From NCBI GenBank assembly GCA_013214065.1, contig JABSPK010000008.1, positions 80,390 through 144,389 on the forward strand: a DNA stretch of 64,000 nt, given 5' to 3'. The translations under genes and the position numbers were made by a program. Each line of letters starts with the position of its first letter. Position 1 is the stretch's first letter. The stretch is from Flavobacteriaceae bacterium. Lineage in GTDB: Bacteria > Bacteroidota > Bacteroidia > Flavobacteriales > Flavobacteriaceae. Positions 36,366-45,113 of this stretch are shown piece by piece. Below the pieces are notes generated by a model that saw only the letters and a program-made list of their open reading frames with translations, did no database searches and was not told the origin of the DNA.

Positions 36366-36851
36366 ATGGCCACCACCAATAAAGACCTTTCGGCCTATGA
36401 TCGATCCAAGGTGCCGGATGCCGGACCCTTGCGATTCGGATTGGTCGTTTCGGAATGGAATGCCGAAATAACGGAAGCCCTCTACCAAGGCGCCTATGAT
36501 GCCCTAATCGACTGTGGGGCCTCGGCTGAAAATATCATCCGTTGGAACGTGCCCGGAAGTTTCGAACTTACCTTTGGTTGCAAAAAGCTGTTGACCACGA
36601 AGAAGGTCGATGCGGTCATTGCCATCGGAAATGTGATCCGTGGGGAAACCAGCCATTTTGACTTCGTATGTTCAGCAACTGCATTGGGGATCAAAGACCT
36701 GAATGTAGCCTATGATGTGCCGGTCATTTTTTGTGTTTTGACCGATGATACCATCGCACAGTCAAGGGCCCGAAGTGGTGGGGAGCATGGCAACAAAGGG
36801 GTCGAAGCGGCGATAGCTGCAATCCAAATGGCCGTTTTAGGCCGGGATTAA
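36366..36851 (+). CDS. ribH: 6,7-dimethyl-8-ribityllumazine synthase
   Basis: A 161-residue enzyme that condenses 5-amino-6-ribitylaminouracil with 3,4-dihydroxybutanone phosphate, the penultimate riboflavin step, usually as an icosahedral or pentameric shell. Recognisable are RFGLVVSEWNAEITEALYQGA, VPGSFELTFGCKKL, AIGNVIRGETSHFDFV (catalytic His) and FCVLTDDTIAQSRAR..GGEHGNKGVEAA. Length is normal. The start is 4 bp after the TPR gene. Confidence 0.95.
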   Translation: MATTNKDLSAYDRSKVPDAGPLRFGLVVSEWNAEITEALYQGAYDALIDCGASAENIIRWNVPGSFELTFGCKKLLTTKKVDAVIAIGNVIRGETSHFDFVCSATALGIKDLNVAYDVPVIFCVLTDDTIAQSRARSGGEHGNKGVEAAIAAIQMAVLGRD

Positions 36852-36931
36852 GGACATCCCTTTCCATTTCACCGGCTTGCTTTGTTAACATTTTTTGGCT
36901 TGGCGAATGGCACTTCTGCTCGCATTTTAAG

Positions 36932-36939
36932 TACCTTTG
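36932..36939 (+). promoter_or_regulatory. -7 box upstream of small membrane protein and mutL
   Basis: TACCTTTG lies 20 bp before the ATG at 36960, in a 108-bp gap after ribH. No TTTG sits at the optimum -33 distance. It suggests the small membrane protein gene and mutL are transcribed separately from ribH. Confidence 0.4.
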
Positions 36940-36959
36940 ATACCCTACGGTAGGATGTA

Positions 36960-37244
36960 ATGCGGAATTTTTTAAAGCTTAAGAGAAACAGAACGTTCGA
37001 GTACAAGCCCAGATACTACAAGGGGCAAGGCAATCCGTATAAAATCGAACATAAACTGGATCAGTTTCGAACTACGGCGCACACCCAACGCGGCTTAAAA
37101 AACAAGGTCACTTCGGCATTCGATGATTTGAAGACCGAAGGCGATGCGAACATGCGTATTCGCTTCTTCATCATTTTGGCCATATTGGTACTGGTGTTCC
37201 TGTATATCATCGATTTCGATCTCTCGATATTCTTTCGACGGTAA
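36960..37244 (+). CDS. Small conserved membrane protein (often misnamed riboflavin synthase beta)
   Basis: A 94-residue protein: a basic, aromatic N-terminal part (LKLKRNRTFEYKPRYYKGQGNPYKI) and one C-terminal transmembrane helix at about 65-84 (MRIRFFIILAILVLVFLYII). It has no resemblance to lumazine or riboflavin synthase, although homologues beside ribH are commonly given that name through genomic adjacency. Function unknown; it is probably inner-membrane with the basic part in the cytoplasm. Its stop abuts the mutL start directly. Confidence 0.8.
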   Translation: MRNFLKLKRNRTFEYKPRYYKGQGNPYKIEHKLDQFRTTAHTQRGLKNKVTSAFDDLKTEGDANMRIRFFIILAILVLVFLYIIDFDLSIFFRR

Positions 37245-39068
37245 ATGGCAGATATCATTAAACTTTTACCAGACCATGTTGCCAATCAAATAGCAGCGGG
37301 TGAAGTGGTACAACGACCGGCTTCCGTAGTCAAGGAACTGCTTGAAAATGCCATCGATGCCCAGGCAACTACCGTCAAGCTGATCGTCAAGAACGGTGGT
37401 AAGGTGTTGATCCATGTCGTTGACGACGGCAGCGGTATGAGCGATACCGATGCCCGATTGTCTTTTGAACGTCATGCCACTTCGAAAATAGCTTCGGCCG
37501 ATGATCTTTTTAAATTGTCTACCAAGGGGTTTCGAGGCGAGGCTTTGGCATCGATTGCCGCAATCGCCCATGTAGAAATGCTGACCAAACCCGATAACTC
37601 CGAATTGGGTACCCAAATCCGGATTGAAGGGAGCAAGGTCATCGAACAAGAAGCCTGTGCCAGCCCGAAAGGGACGTCCATCGCCATCAAGAACTTATTT
37701 TTCAATATTCCGGCCCGTCGCAATTTTTTAAAATCCGACCAAGTAGAGCTTCGCCATATCATTGACGAGTTCCAACGCGTTGCATTGGTGCACCCTGACG
37801 TGACTTTCAGTATGTACCATAACGGTTCCGAATTGTTCAACCTCCCTTCTGGCAACCACCGCCAACGGGTCACCCAAATTTTCGGTAACCGGATGGATGA
37901 ACGCCTGGTGCCCGTGAATGAGACCACTGAGGTCGTGACCGTCTCCGGCTTCGTCTGCAAACCTGAATTCGCCAAAAAGAGTAGGGGGGAACAGTTCTTT
38001 TTCGCCAACGACCGATTTATAAAAAGTCCGTACCTGCACCATGCCGTGCTTTCGGCTTTTGAGGGCTTGTTGAAAACCGACGTGCATCCAGGGTATTTTT
38101 TGTACCTCACGGTTGATCCGGGTGCGATCGATATCAACATCCATCCTACCAAGACCGAAGTGAAGTTCGATGATGAAAATGCCTTGTACGCTATATTGCG
38201 CTCAGCGATAAAACATAGCTTGGGGCAGTTCAATATCGCACCGATCCTTGATTTTGAGCGTGATGGTAATTTGGATACCCCGTACCACTATGAGCAGAAG
38301 GAAGCGAGCATGCCCACGGTAAGCGTTGATCGTACCTTCAATCCTTTCGCAGCACCCACCCAAGAACGTAAAAGTGTTGCCGGTTGGGAAAGCCTGTTCG
38401 GTGATGACCCCAAAGGTGCCGACCTGTCTTTCAGTAGCATCGAAGTCGAATCGGAAGCGGCGTCAAGCGACTTGTTCGAAGGAACCGAAGCCGCGATAGC
38501 ACAACAACGGTCGATTTTTCAGCTACGCAACAAGTACATCGTGTCGACCTTGCGTTCGGGCCTGTTGGCCATCAACCAGAACCGGGCGCATCAACGCATT
38601 TTGTTCGAGCGGTTCTTGGCCGCCTCGGAGTCGCAAAAGGCGGTGACCCAACAATTGCTCTTTCCGTTGGATATTGATTTGCCTGCCAAAGATTTCCAAG
38701 CCTTTCAAGAAATGGAGGCTGATTTGGTGAAAATGGGATTTTCCTTGGAGGATGCTGGTTCCGAAAAAGTAAAAGTGACAGGTATACCGGTCGGCATGAC
38801 AGAAAGTATGGTTGGCACGGTATTGGAGGATTTATTGGCAAGTTTCCAAGATAACCAAACCGTAAATACCGTATTTTCACAACGGGAGCTGTTGAGCAAG
38901 GTATTGAGTGAGGCCATGGCCATCAAGAACGGTCAGGCATTGGAAATGGATGCCCAATTGGTTTTGGTCGATGACCTATTCGCATGTTCCGAACCAAAAT
39001 TGAGCCCTTCGGGTAAGGTGGTCTATACGACCATCGACTTAAATGAAATTGACAAAAGATTCGAATAA
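37245..39068 (+). CDS. mutL: DNA mismatch repair protein MutL
   Basis: A 607-residue protein. The N-terminal GHKL ATPase is intact: IAAGEVVQRPASVVKELLENAIDA, DDGSGM, STKGFRGEALASI, IHPTKTEVKF. The C-terminal dimerisation half is present, but the endonuclease elements are poor. The DQHA(X)2E(X)4E site reads NQNRAHQRILFE at 444-455, with Asp, His and Glu all changed. The C-terminal CPHGRP metal site is replaced by SPSGKV, and the ACH motif by SEAMAIK. It therefore looks nicking-deficient, like E. coli MutL. Starts immediately after the preceding stop (TAAATG). Confidence 0.94.
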   Translation: MADIIKLLPDHVANQIAAGEVVQRPASVVKELLENAIDAQATTVKLIVKNGGKVLIHVVDDGSGMSDTDARLSFERHATSKIASADDLFKLSTKGFRGEALASIAAIAHVEMLTKPDNSELGTQIRIEGSKVIEQEACASPKGTSIAIKNLFFNIPARRNFLKSDQVELRHIIDEFQRVALVHPDVTFSMYHNGSELFNLPSGNHRQRVTQIFGNRMDERLVPVNETTEVVTVSGFVCKPEFAKKSRGEQFFFANDRFIKSPYLHHAVLSAFEGLLKTDVHPGYFLYLTVDPGAIDINIHPTKTEVKFDDENALYAILRSAIKHSLGQFNIAPILDFERDGNLDTPYHYEQKEASMPTVSVDRTFNPFAAPTQERKSVAGWESLFGDDPKGADLSFSSIEVESEAASSDLFEGTEAAIAQQRSIFQLRNKYIVSTLRSGLLAINQNRAHQRILFERFLAASESQKAVTQQLLFPLDIDLPAKDFQAFQEMEADLVKMGFSLEDAGSEKVKVTGIPVGMTESMVGTVLEDLLASFQDNQTVNTVFSQRELLSKVLSEAMAIKNGQALEMDAQLVLVDDLFACSEPKLSPSGKVVYTTIDLNEIDKRFE

Positions 39069-39815
39069 ATGGGAAGACTGACCGAGGCTATAAAGCATCT
39101 TATCATCATTAATGTCATCTTCTTTATTGCTGGTATCGCCGGTTATGGCGATATGCTCTATCAATATTTGGCCTTATGGTTTCCTGAGAACGCCAATTTT
39201 CAATGGTGGCAAGTGGTTTCCCATATGTTCCTACATGATTTCGGCGGTTTTTTCCACATTCTTTTCAATATGTATGCCTTATGGGCATTCGGCTCACCCT
39301 TGGAGCGTATGTGGGGACGGAACAAGTTTCTGTTTTTCTATTTTTCGGCGGGTATCGGTGCGGCCTTGATCCATACGGCCGCAAACTATTATTTTTTCAA
39401 TGAGGGCCTGGACGTCATTCTCGGATCCGGCATGCAGAAAAGCCAAGTCATCGAGATTCTATCGAAAGGACAATACAGTCCCGATTGGTACCGACTGGCT
39501 TCCCAGGGTACCATTGACGGGTTCCTTTCTGCATTCAATGCACCGGCCGTGGGGGCATCTGGTGCGGTGTACGGCGTTTTGGTCGCCTTCGCCTTCTCTT
39601 ATCCGAACGCTGAATTGATGTTGATTTTCTTGCCGATTCCAATCAAAGCGAAATACTTCGTGCCCTTGATCATCCTGGGGGATCTGTTTTTCGGTTTCAG
39701 TAACGTCAATACCGGCATCGCGCACTTCGCGCACATCGGTGGGGCACTCATCGGATTCGTCATGATGTGGTATTGGAAAAAGAATCAATTCAACAATAAT
39801 CGCTGGGACCGCTAA
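39069..39815 (+). CDS. Rhomboid intramembrane serine protease (first copy)
   Basis: A 248-residue polytopic membrane protein of the rhomboid family, which cleaves transmembrane substrates inside the membrane. The catalytic Ser164 is in GASGAVYGV and the catalytic His222 is in HFAHIGGALIG; the oxyanion region HILFNMYALW lies near residue 63-72. An insertion of about 40 residues between helices 3 and 4 (NYYFFNEGLDVILGSG..) is longer than in minimal rhomboids. Starts directly at the mutL stop, and overlaps the second rhomboid by 1 bp. Confidence 0.9.
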   Translation: MGRLTEAIKHLIIINVIFFIAGIAGYGDMLYQYLALWFPENANFQWWQVVSHMFLHDFGGFFHILFNMYALWAFGSPLERMWGRNKFLFFYFSAGIGAALIHTAANYYFFNEGLDVILGSGMQKSQVIEILSKGQYSPDWYRLASQGTIDGFLSAFNAPAVGASGAVYGVLVAFAFSYPNAELMLIFLPIPIKAKYFVPLIILGDLFFGFSNVNTGIAHFAHIGGALIGFVMMWYWKKNQFNNNRWDR

Positions 39816-40690
39816 TGGCAAATTCAGATCTCAAATACCAGTTCGCCCGTTTGAACATTGCCGAAAAATTGATCGCCATCAATGTTGCGGTCTTTTTATT
39901 GAACGGTATCGGCACCTATCTTTTGCAAGTACCGAACGACTTCGTGATGCGGTGGTTCGAACTGCCCAAGTCGCTTATGGGTTTTCTTACCCAACCGTGG
40001 TCGCTAGTGACCTACTCGTTTTTCCATTCCGGATTCGGGCATATTTTCTGGAACATGCTGATGCTTTATTTCGCTAGCCGTATCTTCTTGAACCTCTTTG
40101 ACGCCAGGCGGTTCATCAACGTATACTTTCTCGGGGTCATCGTCGGTGGTTTGGTCTTTTTGCTGAGCTACAATATTTTCCCGGCTTTATTGAACACCAA
40201 TTCCTCGCTGATAGGGGCATCGGCAGGGGTGACCGCGGTCTTGATCTTTATCTGTGCTTATATCCCCAACCAAGAAGTCCGGATTATCTTTTTCAATGTG
40301 AAATTATGGTATGTCGGGGCCTTTTTTGTCTTGGTCGATTTGATTCAGATCCAATACGGCGCCAATGTAGGTGGGCGATTGGCCCATTTAGGGGGTGCCT
40401 TTCTTGGGTATATCTATGCCCGACAGCTCGTACAAGGTAAGGATATCGGGGCCGGGTTCTCGAACCTAGTCGATAAGATGGCTGATCTTTTCAAACCCCG
40501 AGAACGCAAAGCCCCATTGAAAACGGTGTACAATAAGAAGGATGTCCGCAAAGGAAAGGGGGTCGATTATGACAAGGAGACCACCCAGCGGAAAATCGAT
40601 GCGATTCTCGATAAGATCAGCAAATCGGGCTACGAAAGCCTTTCTAAGGCAGAGAAGGATTTTTTGTTCAAGGCAGGTAAAGGAGATTGA
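39815..40690 (+). CDS. Rhomboid intramembrane serine protease (second copy)
   Basis: A 291-residue rhomboid with catalytic Ser136 in IGASAGVTAV and His191 in LAHLGGAFLG. FHSGFGHIFWNMLMLY corresponds to the oxyanion/loop region. Unlike its neighbour it has a ~75-residue charged cytoplasmic C-terminal tail ending RKIDAILDKISKSGYESLSKAEKDFLFKAG, seen in DUF6576-like rhomboid tails. Both members keep the dyad, so both should be active. Confidence 0.9.
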   Translation: MANSDLKYQFARLNIAEKLIAINVAVFLLNGIGTYLLQVPNDFVMRWFELPKSLMGFLTQPWSLVTYSFFHSGFGHIFWNMLMLYFASRIFLNLFDARRFINVYFLGVIVGGLVFLLSYNIFPALLNTNSSLIGASAGVTAVLIFICAYIPNQEVRIIFFNVKLWYVGAFFVLVDLIQIQYGANVGGRLAHLGGAFLGYIYARQLVQGKDIGAGFSNLVDKMADLFKPRERKAPLKTVYNKKDVRKGKGVDYDKETTQRKIDAILDKISKSGYESLSKAEKDFLFKAGKGD

Positions 40691-40701
40691 ATTTGAAAAA
40701 A

Positions 40702-41727
40702 ATGTCGGGGGGCAAGAAATGGATTTTTTTCTTCAATATCGTGTTCGCGATATTGTTCGGGGTTACCCTATTGATTCCGTTTTTCTCGGTAGCAACAATT
40801 GGCAAACTCTCCGTTTTGAGTTTATTCACCCCTTTTTTCGTAATGGTCCATATCGGTTTTGTACTGTTTTGGTGGATGAACAAGCGTAAACTGGTGATAC
40901 TTTCCTTGTCCCTATTGGTATTGGGGTATTTACTTTTCGATAGCTTCTATAAGTTCCCGACCTCCAATGAAACCGACGGGGGGTTCAGTGTACTGAGTTT
41001 CAATGTGCGCAATCTCAATAAGAATGAGCATTTGCGGATCGCGAACGTTGATAGTCTTGTGATGGAATTCGTGGCGACCCAAGACGCTGATGTGGTCTGT
41101 TTCCAAGAATACAATTATGCCAAAAAATGGAGCCATCACCTTAGCCAGCAGTATCCTTATCGGTTCGTTGATTTCGAATATGGCAAACACGATGGACGCG
41201 TGATCCAGGCCGTCTATTCGAAACATCCGATCGTGGCTGTAGATGATATTGATTTCCCCAAAAGCTCGAATAAGGCGATTTATGCAGATTTGTTGGTTTC
41301 AGGTGATACGGTTCGCCTGTATAACGTGCATCTGCAATCTTTTAAGGTAGTTCCTGACAAGATCAATGCCTCTGATTCCGAAAAGCTTATGCAACGGGTC
41401 TATAGGGGTATGCAAAAGCAACAGGAGCAAGTTGAGGTCTTGCGCACCCATATGGCCGAAAACAAGCACAAACGAATCGTTGTGGGCGATTTGAACAATA
41501 CCCAGTTTTCGAACATTTATCGCAAACTATCAAGTGGGTTGAAGGATACCTTCCAAGAGAAAGGAACCGGTTTCGGTACGACCTATCGCTTGCTCGGCTA
41601 CCCGATGCGGATCGATTACATCTTCGTAGATCCGAAATTCGAGGTCATCGCGCACCAAAACTTCGATATCGAGCTTTCCGATCATTTCCCGGTTATGGCC
41701 ACAATGCGAATGGTTTCAGAGCCATAG
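40702..41727 (+). CDS. Membrane-anchored endonuclease/exonuclease/phosphatase-family protein
   Basis: A 341-residue protein. Three N-terminal membrane helices (about 6-75) precede an EEP fold domain with SFNVRNLNKNEH, CFQEYNYAKKWS, NVHLQSFKV, VGDLNNTQFSN, RIDYIFVDP and SDHFPVMA. The catalytic Asp/Asn/His set is complete. The domain would face the periplasm or cytoplasm depending on topology. Substrate could be nucleic acid or phospholipid/inositol-type esters. I use the ATG at 40702; in-frame TTGs at 40687 and 40693 would add 5 or 3 residues and overlap the rhomboid stop. Confidence 0.83.
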   Translation: MSGGKKWIFFFNIVFAILFGVTLLIPFFSVATIGKLSVLSLFTPFFVMVHIGFVLFWWMNKRKLVILSLSLLVLGYLLFDSFYKFPTSNETDGGFSVLSFNVRNLNKNEHLRIANVDSLVMEFVATQDADVVCFQEYNYAKKWSHHLSQQYPYRFVDFEYGKHDGRVIQAVYSKHPIVAVDDIDFPKSSNKAIYADLLVSGDTVRLYNVHLQSFKVVPDKINASDSEKLMQRVYRGMQKQQEQVEVLRTHMAENKHKRIVVGDLNNTQFSNIYRKLSSGLKDTFQEKGTGFGTTYRLLGYPMRIDYIFVDPKFEVIAHQNFDIELSDHFPVMATMRMVSEP

Positions 41728-42024
41728 ACAATCCCAGAAATCGGCGGCGATATGGAGGAGCAGGGCCAAACCGAACAAGCGTGTTTTCCTGAATAGGGCC
41801 AAAAGGGCATAGCCGGCTATCGACACATAACTATGCAGGGGATGAAAGCCAATACTGCACCGATTGGGATCGAAGATCGGATCGGCGAGCAAATGATCGA
41901 TATCGATGACCATGGCACCCAAAAAGATTAGGATCACGGTGCGTCGTCTTTCAACCGGAAAGCAAAGGGCGATTAGAAAAGGCAAGAGAAAATGGATGCC
42001 GTAATGAACGAATTCGCGTAACAC
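41716..42024 (-). CDS. Small membrane protein (DUF6122-like)
   Basis: A 102-residue, four-helix-type membrane protein beginning MLREFVHYGIHFLLPFLIAL. It contains MVIDIDHLLADPIFDPNRCSIGFHPLHSYVSIAGYALL, whose paired Asp/His pattern is like YdjM-type membrane-bound metal-dependent hydrolases. I believe it falls in DUF6122. Function not established. Its 5' end overlaps the WbqC-like gene by 1 bp and its 3' end overlaps the convergent EEP gene by 12 bp. Confidence 0.75.
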   Translation of the reverse strand: MLREFVHYGIHFLLPFLIALCFPVERRRTVILIFLGAMVIDIDHLLADPIFDPNRCSIGFHPLHSYVSIAGYALLALFRKTRLFGLALLLHIAADFWDCLWL

Positions 42025-42647
42025 TAAATCCCGATTTTCTGATTTTCCAAATAAGTTAGGGCATTGCTGCCTTCATTGAAAAGCAAGTCCAGCACACTGA
42101 GGTTCCCGATAAACCCATGACGGTCACCGAAAACTTGAAAATAAGGTTCCGTTGCCCAGCTTTTTTCCCCTTTGGCGATGGCGAGATGACGCAAATCAGT
42201 AACCCCAGTTGGTCGCGGGTCGTACTGTTGGGTCTTGGAGGTTGGCATTTCAAGGCCCAAGCTGCTAGTAATGAACTCGAGGGTCGCAAAGTTCAAATCA
42301 ATCAAGAATTCGAATCGTCGTTCGAAAATCGGGGCCAAATCGTCTTCATAAAACTCAAAAAACGCCGAAGTGCGGTACGCGGTCTGTAGAGTACGCCAAT
42401 GACGCAGCTGCCAACGTTCGCTATGGTCGATTCTGACCTCCTTGTATTTTTGCCGACCATCGGAGCCCCCCACATGTTGTATGGGTACGTTCAGCATGTG
42501 CTTGCCTTGATCCGTACAGATATAGCAGCGGTTGCGATAGGTCTGTTTTTGGAAATTGTCTTCGTTTTCCCATACCACATCAGCCATGGTCAATGCCTTG
42601 GCCGTAACCAGGTTAGGGAAGTAGACCGGATGTAAGAGGGTTTCCAA
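42024..42647 (-). CDS. WbqC-like family protein
   Basis: A 207-residue cytoplasmic protein with LLHPVYFPNLVTAK at the N-terminus, YRNRCYICTDQGKHMLNVPIQHVGG, IDHSERWQLRHWRTLQTAYRTSAFFEFYEDDL. These fit WbqC-like proteins found in O-antigen or exopolysaccharide loci in other bacteria. In flavobacteria the gene usually follows lepB, as here (5 bp gap), without polysaccharide genes. No catalytic role is demonstrated. The chain ends with ALTYLENQKIGI. Confidence 0.82.
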   Translation of the reverse strand: METLLHPVYFPNLVTAKALTMADVVWENEDNFQKQTYRNRCYICTDQGKHMLNVPIQHVGGSDGRQKYKEVRIDHSERWQLRHWRTLQTAYRTSAFFEFYEDDLAPIFERRFEFLIDLNFATLEFITSSLGLEMPTSKTQQYDPRPTGVTDLRHLAIAKGEKSWATEPYFQVFGDRHGFIGNLSVLDLLFNEGSNALTYLENQKIGI

Positions 42648-42652
42648 AACGC

Positions 42653-44368
42653 TTAGGCCGATTGCTGTTTACGTCGTTTTCGAACGTAATCGATGATCAG
42701 CCAAGCCGCCAAGGCCATCAAGAAATACCGAAAATAGGAGACAGGTTCCCCGCTGCCGCCCACGGTAGTGAACATACGATCCCATCTGAATTTTTCATTG
42801 AACCTTATCCCATCTTGAAAATTATCGAAGCTCAACCAAATGAACACCGGTTTTCCGACGATATGGTCTTCGGCCACATAACCCCAAGCGCGACTGTCTT
42901 CCGAATGATCGCGATTGTCACCCATCATCCAATAATAATCCTGTTGAAAGGTATAGGAATCCACTTCCTGTCCGTTGATCAACACCTTATCGGCGGTAAC
43001 TTCGACCTCGTTGTGTTCGTAATCCCTGATGATTTTTTTATACAGCGGTATGGTGCGTTTGTTAATGGCAACGGTCGTGCCCGCTTTCGGAATGTAGATG
43101 GGCCCGAAATTGTCGACATTCCATTTGTAATAGGGACTTTGCGGAAAAATGTTGTATCCGGGTTGGCCCTTGGGTAGTACTTCCATAACGACCGAATCGA
43201 TAGCGGGGTTCTTGCGCAATTCCTCGACCATGGCATCGGTTAGGTTGGCCACCCGTTCCCTGGGAGTGACCTCTTTTAACGACAGTCTTAATGCGCGAAT
43301 CAGTTCAGTCGGAATTCCGGTTTCATCAGTGAACAATTCCAGTTGCCCGTCATCGCGTTGGCGATAGTTCATGACGTATCTCGAGAGGCCATTGGCCTGG
43401 GTCTGGTTCAATGAGGCGGTCAGGTAGGTGCGTTGGAAGTCTTCGGCATCGACCCCTTTTTCTTTGTTCAGCAATCGGCTTGAAACCCCTTTACTACCAT
43501 AAACGATGTAGTTGTTCAATACTTTGGCCCGATCGGAAAGCTGCAATTGTTCGCCATTGATAAAGACGAAGCCATCTCGCACTTCTAGAGAATCACCGGG
43601 CGTGCCGACGCAGCGCTTTACATAATTCGATTTTTTGTCAATGGGTTTTTGAACCGCTTTTTCCGCCTTAAAAAATACGCGAACCGTATCGGCAGGCCAG
43701 CTAAAAACAACGATGTCGTTCTTTTTCGGGGTGCTCAAACCAGGCAGTCGGAAATAGGGGATCTGGGGCTTACGCAGATACGAACGGGTTTTGATCAGGG
43801 GTAGGGTATCGTGCACCATAGGTGCGGCCACAGCGGTCATCGGGGTTCGCGCCCCGAAATGGAATTTACTGACGAACAAGAAATCCCCAATGCGTAAGGT
43901 GCGTTCCAAAGATCCCGTCGGGATTACATACGGCTGCATGAAATAGGTATGTACGAAGGTAGCGGCCACTACGGCAAAAACAATCGAACTGACCCATTCC
44001 CCCAAGCCTGACTTCGGCTTTAGGTCACGATCTTCGATATAGGTGACGTCTTGGGTATAGTTGATGTAATAGATATAGAAGCCGAGGGTTAAAATGACCA
44101 ACCAGGTATCCACAAGTTTGTTCTTTCCAAAACTTCGAATGGTCTCGACCCAAACTACCGGGAACATCAATAAATTGATGATCGGGATGAACAAGAGCAA
44201 CACCCACCAATTAGGGCGGTTGATGATGCGCATCAATATGATGGCATTATAGACCGGAATCGCCGCCTCCCAGGCTTTGCGTCCGGCCTTGACATACAGT
44301 TTCCACGTTCCGAGAAAGTGGATGACCTGAACGATCAAAATAAAAAGTAACCACTGTGTACTGTCCAT
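42653..44368 (-). CDS. lepB: Signal peptidase I, enlarged
   Basis: A 571-residue membrane protease cleaving signal peptides. Three to four N-terminal helices (about 5-25, 55-75, 88-105, 125-142) precede the catalytic domain: Ser153 in PTGSLERTL and general-base Lys251 in YVKRCVGTPGDSLEV. The C-terminal conserved MMGDNRDHSEDSR is at about 481-493, followed by a final helix (LMALAAWLIIDYV). Between Lys251 and GDNRDHS there are roughly 230 residues, much longer than the ~35-140 of typical enzymes; the insertion includes NYRQRDDGQLELFTDETG. Second gene after dapB, 43 bp gap. Confidence 0.93.
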   Translation of the reverse strand: MDSTQWLLFILIVQVIHFLGTWKLYVKAGRKAWEAAIPVYNAIILMRIINRPNWWVLLLFIPIINLLMFPVVWVETIRSFGKNKLVDTWLVILTLGFYIYYINYTQDVTYIEDRDLKPKSGLGEWVSSIVFAVVAATFVHTYFMQPYVIPTGSLERTLRIGDFLFVSKFHFGARTPMTAVAAPMVHDTLPLIKTRSYLRKPQIPYFRLPGLSTPKKNDIVVFSWPADTVRVFFKAEKAVQKPIDKKSNYVKRCVGTPGDSLEVRDGFVFINGEQLQLSDRAKVLNNYIVYGSKGVSSRLLNKEKGVDAEDFQRTYLTASLNQTQANGLSRYVMNYRQRDDGQLELFTDETGIPTELIRALRLSLKEVTPRERVANLTDAMVEELRKNPAIDSVVMEVLPKGQPGYNIFPQSPYYKWNVDNFGPIYIPKAGTTVAINKRTIPLYKKIIRDYEHNEVEVTADKVLINGQEVDSYTFQQDYYWMMGDNRDHSEDSRAWGYVAEDHIVGKPVFIWLSFDNFQDGIRFNEKFRWDRMFTTVGGSGEPVSYFRYFLMALAAWLIIDYVRKRRKQQSA

Positions 44369-44411
44369 ATCTTTTTTGTTTTAGACCCGATTCGGCAGGC
44401 TTTGTTACGTC

Positions 44412-45110
44412 CTAGCCAAGGTTTAACACATCTTTCATACTAAATACCCCTTGTTTGCCAATGATCCATTCAGCCGCGATAAGGGCTCCCAAGGCGAACC
44501 CTTCCCTGTTGTGTGCCGTATGTTGTATCCGGATGGTATCGACCGCACTGGTATAATCGATCGTATGGGTGCCGGGTACCGTGCCCTCCCTGACGGCGCT
44601 GATCGGCACCTTGTTCGCTTCGGTTTCATTTAAGCTCCAGCCTGAATATCCGGCTTCGGCCATAATGCCTTCGGCCAGACTGATGGCCGTTCCGCTTGGG
44701 GCATCCAACTTTTGGGTATGGTGTATTTCTTCTAAGGCTACTTGGTACCCATGTCCTTTGATCATGTGGGCCAATTGCCGGTTGAGGGCGAAGAACAAGT
44801 TGACACCTAAACTGAAATTCGAGGCATAGATAAAGGCGCCTTTTTTCCGTTCGCATAGGGCCACGGCTTCCTCAAAGCGGGCCAGCCATCCGGTGGTACC
44901 TGAAATGATGGGGATGTTCGCTTCGAAACAACGCTCGATGTTGTTAAAGGCCGCATCGGGCGTGCTAAAGTCAATGGCTACGTCAACGGAAGTGAAATCC
45001 GGGGTGTCAGAGCCTTCATCCAGCTTGGCCACGATTGAATGCCCTCGTACCGTACCGAGCTTTTCGAGCATTTTGCCCATTTTTCCATATCCGAATAAGG
45101 CGATGTTCAT
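44412..45110 (-). CDS. dapB: 4-hydroxy-tetrahydrodipicolinate reductase
   Basis: A 232-residue NAD(P)H-dependent enzyme of the lysine/diaminopimelate pathway. Seen are GYGKMGKM near the N-terminus, DFSTPDAAFNNI, ISGTTGWLA, ASNFSLGVN, and the catalytic HHTQKLDAPSGTAISLAE. The length is shorter than E. coli (273) but typical for this phylum. It lies 3 bp after DUF5683. Confidence 0.94.
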   Translation of the reverse strand: MNIALFGYGKMGKMLEKLGTVRGHSIVAKLDEGSDTPDFTSVDVAIDFSTPDAAFNNIERCFEANIPIISGTTGWLARFEEAVALCERKKGAFIYASNFSLGVNLFFALNRQLAHMIKGHGYQVALEEIHHTQKLDAPSGTAISLAEGIMAEAGYSGWSLNETEANKVPISAVREGTVPGTHTIDYTSAVDTIRIQHTAHNREGFALGALIAAEWIIGKQGVFSMKDVLNLG

Positions 45111-45113
45111 AGG

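Noticed and set aside
37472..38233. 253-codon minus-strand frame
   Set aside because: Antisense to the mutL ATPase domain; the mutL frame has clear motifs.
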